Below, piece by piece: positions 61,401-64,000 of a stretch of 64,000 nucleotides of DNA. Numbering within the stretch: position 1 is the stretch's first letter; the number at the start of each line of letters is the position of its first letter. Both the position numbers and the translations under genes were made by a program. Under the pieces are notes generated by a model. The model saw only the letters and a program-made list of their open reading frames with translations. It did not search any database and was not told the DNA's origin. Source of the stretch: Cardiocondyla obscurior (taxonomy: Eukaryota; Arthropoda; Insecta; Hymenoptera; Formicidae); assembly GCF_019399895.1 (NCBI RefSeq), contig NC_091865.1, positions 3,539,001 to 3,603,000 on the forward strand, written 5' to 3'.

Positions 61401-63655
61401 CATAAAATACGACCCTACATCGATATTTAAATATATGTATACATATATTTATTTTTTGCATATTAGGAAAATAACTCGGTGAAAAATATTTAAAACAATT
61501 TTTTTTTTAATTTTTTTATTTCAAAGTTGGGAGCAAGTTTCAACAAATCTTAGATTAAAAAAAACTTTGATTATATATTTAATTCAATTTCCCCGTGAAT
61601 TTATTTGCATTCGATAATTTATTTAATGCGTGTGTGTACTTTCCACATGTTTTAATCAGCCGCTTACATCACATAACTTTATGTTCAATTGTAATTGCGC
61701 GTATATCTCATAGAAAGCATCCCCAGCTGAGAATAGAAAATAATGTTGATTGGCTTTCAAAAACAGGTAATCCGAGTATTTCAATGGATTTTAATAACGG
61801 TAATCAAAACGTGTGTGGACAATAATTATCAGTTAACGAGCGGGGAAATATTACTTGGGGTCAGTTATAACGAGACGAAATGTTTTCCGTAATAGTTATG
61901 CGTAAACGTATAAGCATTGATCAACGATTTAGTTTATGCTTTTTTATTGCTTTATTTCGTAATGTTAAACAGCAGAATTAATATCTTTAACAGAAGACAA
62001 ACTTGTCAAAGTAATTATAAATGTTAGATTATCAGGATCATATACGGCTGTGCATTTTAATATTATAATTAGAAATCAATAGTTGCTATGTTTATCTTAT
62101 TTAGACGTTATAATTCTTACTTGTTACATTCGATGTAGAGCACTTGACCCAATTAGCCCATTATATCTTTTACCATAGCAGAGTCTCATACTCTACGAGT
62201 TTACACGTGTAGGTGTCACGTTATATACACATATTACTGCAAGAGTATAAAGCGAAAGAGCGTGTACGATGTTACATTAATTTAATTAACTTTGAGTCAC
62301 ACACGTGCGATACAATTACCGAAATATGCAAAATTAAATCATGTAGCCTCGTAGCACTATTTTTTTTTTTATATTTCTTTTTATGTTACGCGAAAGCAAA
62401 ATATATTAAATTATTAACGAAAATAATACAAGACAATATTGAAACGCGCGATAGGGCGTGATTTACTTTTTGATTTTTTCTTTTCTTTTTTTTCTTTTTA
62501 GTTGCAAGATAAAACGCGCGAAGAATGGCATTGATAGGTTTAACTGCGTAATTCAAACGAATGCTATTTACGTATTGATTACATTTGATACTTCACTCTT
62601 AGGAAACGTAGAATACTTCGCTAGATTTGCATTCCAGATAGATATTCTTATGCGTTTCAAATTGCTAACGCAAAAGGGAAGAGAAAGAAAACGGGATACA
62701 GGATCTGGGTAGACAAGTGGTGGAACGGGGTAGATGGGGGCAAATGAGTGAGTGAGTTTTATGTTTTATGCGGGGCGTAACGTACCGGGATTAGCATAGT
62801 ACATGATTGTAAAACCCCCCTGGCGAGCAGGAGAAGCCACAGACGCGTCATCTCCGCTTCCATTGGATATGCGGTTTCGCTTTACAGTTCAACTTTGCCA
62901 TGTTTTTCGTCGGCACGAAAGTATTTTTACAATTTTCCACGTTTTCCAGTCACTTCCGTGCCCCGTTCTTTATCCGAGTCAAGAAGGTAATGGGATGAAA
63001 CTTTATAAGATTCGAAATCTTATAAGTGGGGTATACGGTCGATAGATCATTTATGATCTTCTTTTCGGTAAAAATCGCCATTAAAGAACGAGTAATTTAA
63101 AATCGTCATTCTTGTATCAGCTCTACGATGTACCTTGACACGTAAAAGGAATTTTGAATTAAAGTAAATCACAAGTAAAGGGGTATAGCAAATGCTAATT
63201 TTTCTGTTATTTGGAACGCCTTGACCCAATATACCGCTGCTCATTTTAATCAATACTTTAATCTCTTTATTGCGACTAAGAAATATATTCATGCCAGAAG
63301 AAATTCGGCCATAATTCATGAAACGTTGTGCTTTTAAAGATAAATATAGAGGAAGAGATAAAATTTTATGACTCGCTTTTCTATACCTATTTTTGGCACG
63401 TTTGAGAATTGCTGTGCGTTTGGAAATTATACACGGGAGGTTGAAAAGAATAGTTTTGTTGGCATAGCGCCACACCTGACTCCAATAACCGTTGTAAATT
63501 AATCTGTACATACATTACAGTAAAGTAAAGTCTAGCGCATATTAAGTGTATTACGAATTTTGAGTAAGAAATTTTTAAATATACGATTAAATGGAAATAG
63601 AAAAGGGTAGCACTCGCGCGATTAAAATAAATATTGAGTTACTTGATAACAGCCA
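58476..63655. other. Non-coding stretch, no confident gene
   Basis: Mostly A+T-rich. GC-richer blocks at 58.9-59.15, 60.1-60.4 and 62.8-63.0 kb hold short frames. The one with the most protein-like composition is a 61-codon minus frame at 58944-59129 that begins at GTG and has no acceptor upstream. A perfect inverted repeat lies at 63003-63025. Confidence 0.5.
63003..63025. other. Perfect 10-bp inverted repeat, 3-base loop
   Basis: TTATAAGATT, CGA, AATCTTATAA. Arms match exactly. A short A+T-rich dyad, possibly a homeodomain- or nuclear-receptor-like site, or chance. Confidence 0.6.
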
Positions 63656-63681
63656 TTTTTTTTTTTTTTTTTTTTTTTTTT
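63656..63681. repeat. T(26) homopolymer
   Basis: Twenty-six T in a row, the longest run in the window. Length is uncertain for technical reasons. Confidence 0.9.
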
Positions 63682-64000
63682 AATTAAAAACATTTTACAT
63701 AAATTGTATAAAGAACAAATAGTCTTGTTACAAATTTGAAATATCTAAAAATGTATACGACATAGTTGCAACTCGACAAAAATGTCTCGACAAATGTTAC
63801 AAATTCGCATCGCCGCAATAATTTCGTTTACGCCTAGTATAACTTTTCTTCATACAGAACAGCGAGCGATTTCGCGCTATTTAAGTTTTCACAAAGGAGC
63901 AGATTGTACATTCGATCGGTAACAATCAAGGCATCTGTACATTGACGCGAGAGTTCGAGTGAGAAATTTCCTCTAATTCGGCCCGATGGGAAATGGACAT

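Overview
The window looks like euchromatic DNA of an insect, most likely a hymenopteran and perhaps an ant. It is A+T-rich, full of long A/T runs, yet CpG-rich with many CGCG strings. Its one clearly recognisable coding exon has the insect TIA-1/TIAR (Rox8) sequence. There are no bacterial-style operons, no tRNA or rRNA gene, no CRISPR array and no intact transposon that I could recognise. Almost every open frame is short, lacks homology I know and is probably chance. Most of the 64 kb reads as intron or intergenic DNA.

Layout. 1-34.9 kb: non-coding DNA with simple repeats, a G-quadruplex-prone tract (3.96 kb), a TATA-like element (4.53 kb), a 22-bp imperfect hairpin of pre-miRNA size (10.88 kb), a GC-rich CpG patch (24.0-24.8 kb) and purine-rich tracts. 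At 34.93-34.99 kb, minus strand, lies a 58-nt exon of Rox8/TIA1 with good splice sites on both sides. I could not find its flanking exons, so the gene appears to have very long introns here.

36.2-45.3 kb, plus strand, antisense to Rox8: the most interesting part. A promoter-like stretch with clustered CRE motifs leads into a set of exon-like blocks with consensus splice sites that have been duplicated at several scales. Copy A (37.2-38.7 kb) contains a ~416-bp tandem repeat, each unit carrying one 71-nt exon-like block. Copy B (42.8-45.2 kb) contains a 408-bp tandem array whose first, diverged unit carries a 16-bp purine-rich minisatellite inside a predicted exon, followed by two mutually homologous exons. 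The last exons and the intron ends of A and B align with one another. The reading frames are not preserved between A and B, so I favour a duplicated spliced long non-coding RNA, although copy A does contain an open frame across three blocks. I do not recognise the locus.

45.3-64 kb: non-coding DNA again, with one plausible small single-exon gene for a membrane protein (46.25-46.56 kb, polyadenylation signals downstream), two heat-shock-element-like clusters sharing a core (48.1 and 55.1 kb), a perfect 16-bp hairpin (53.1 kb) and simple repeats. All gene structures here are read by eye from splice consensus and internal homology. None has been checked against RNA or databases.
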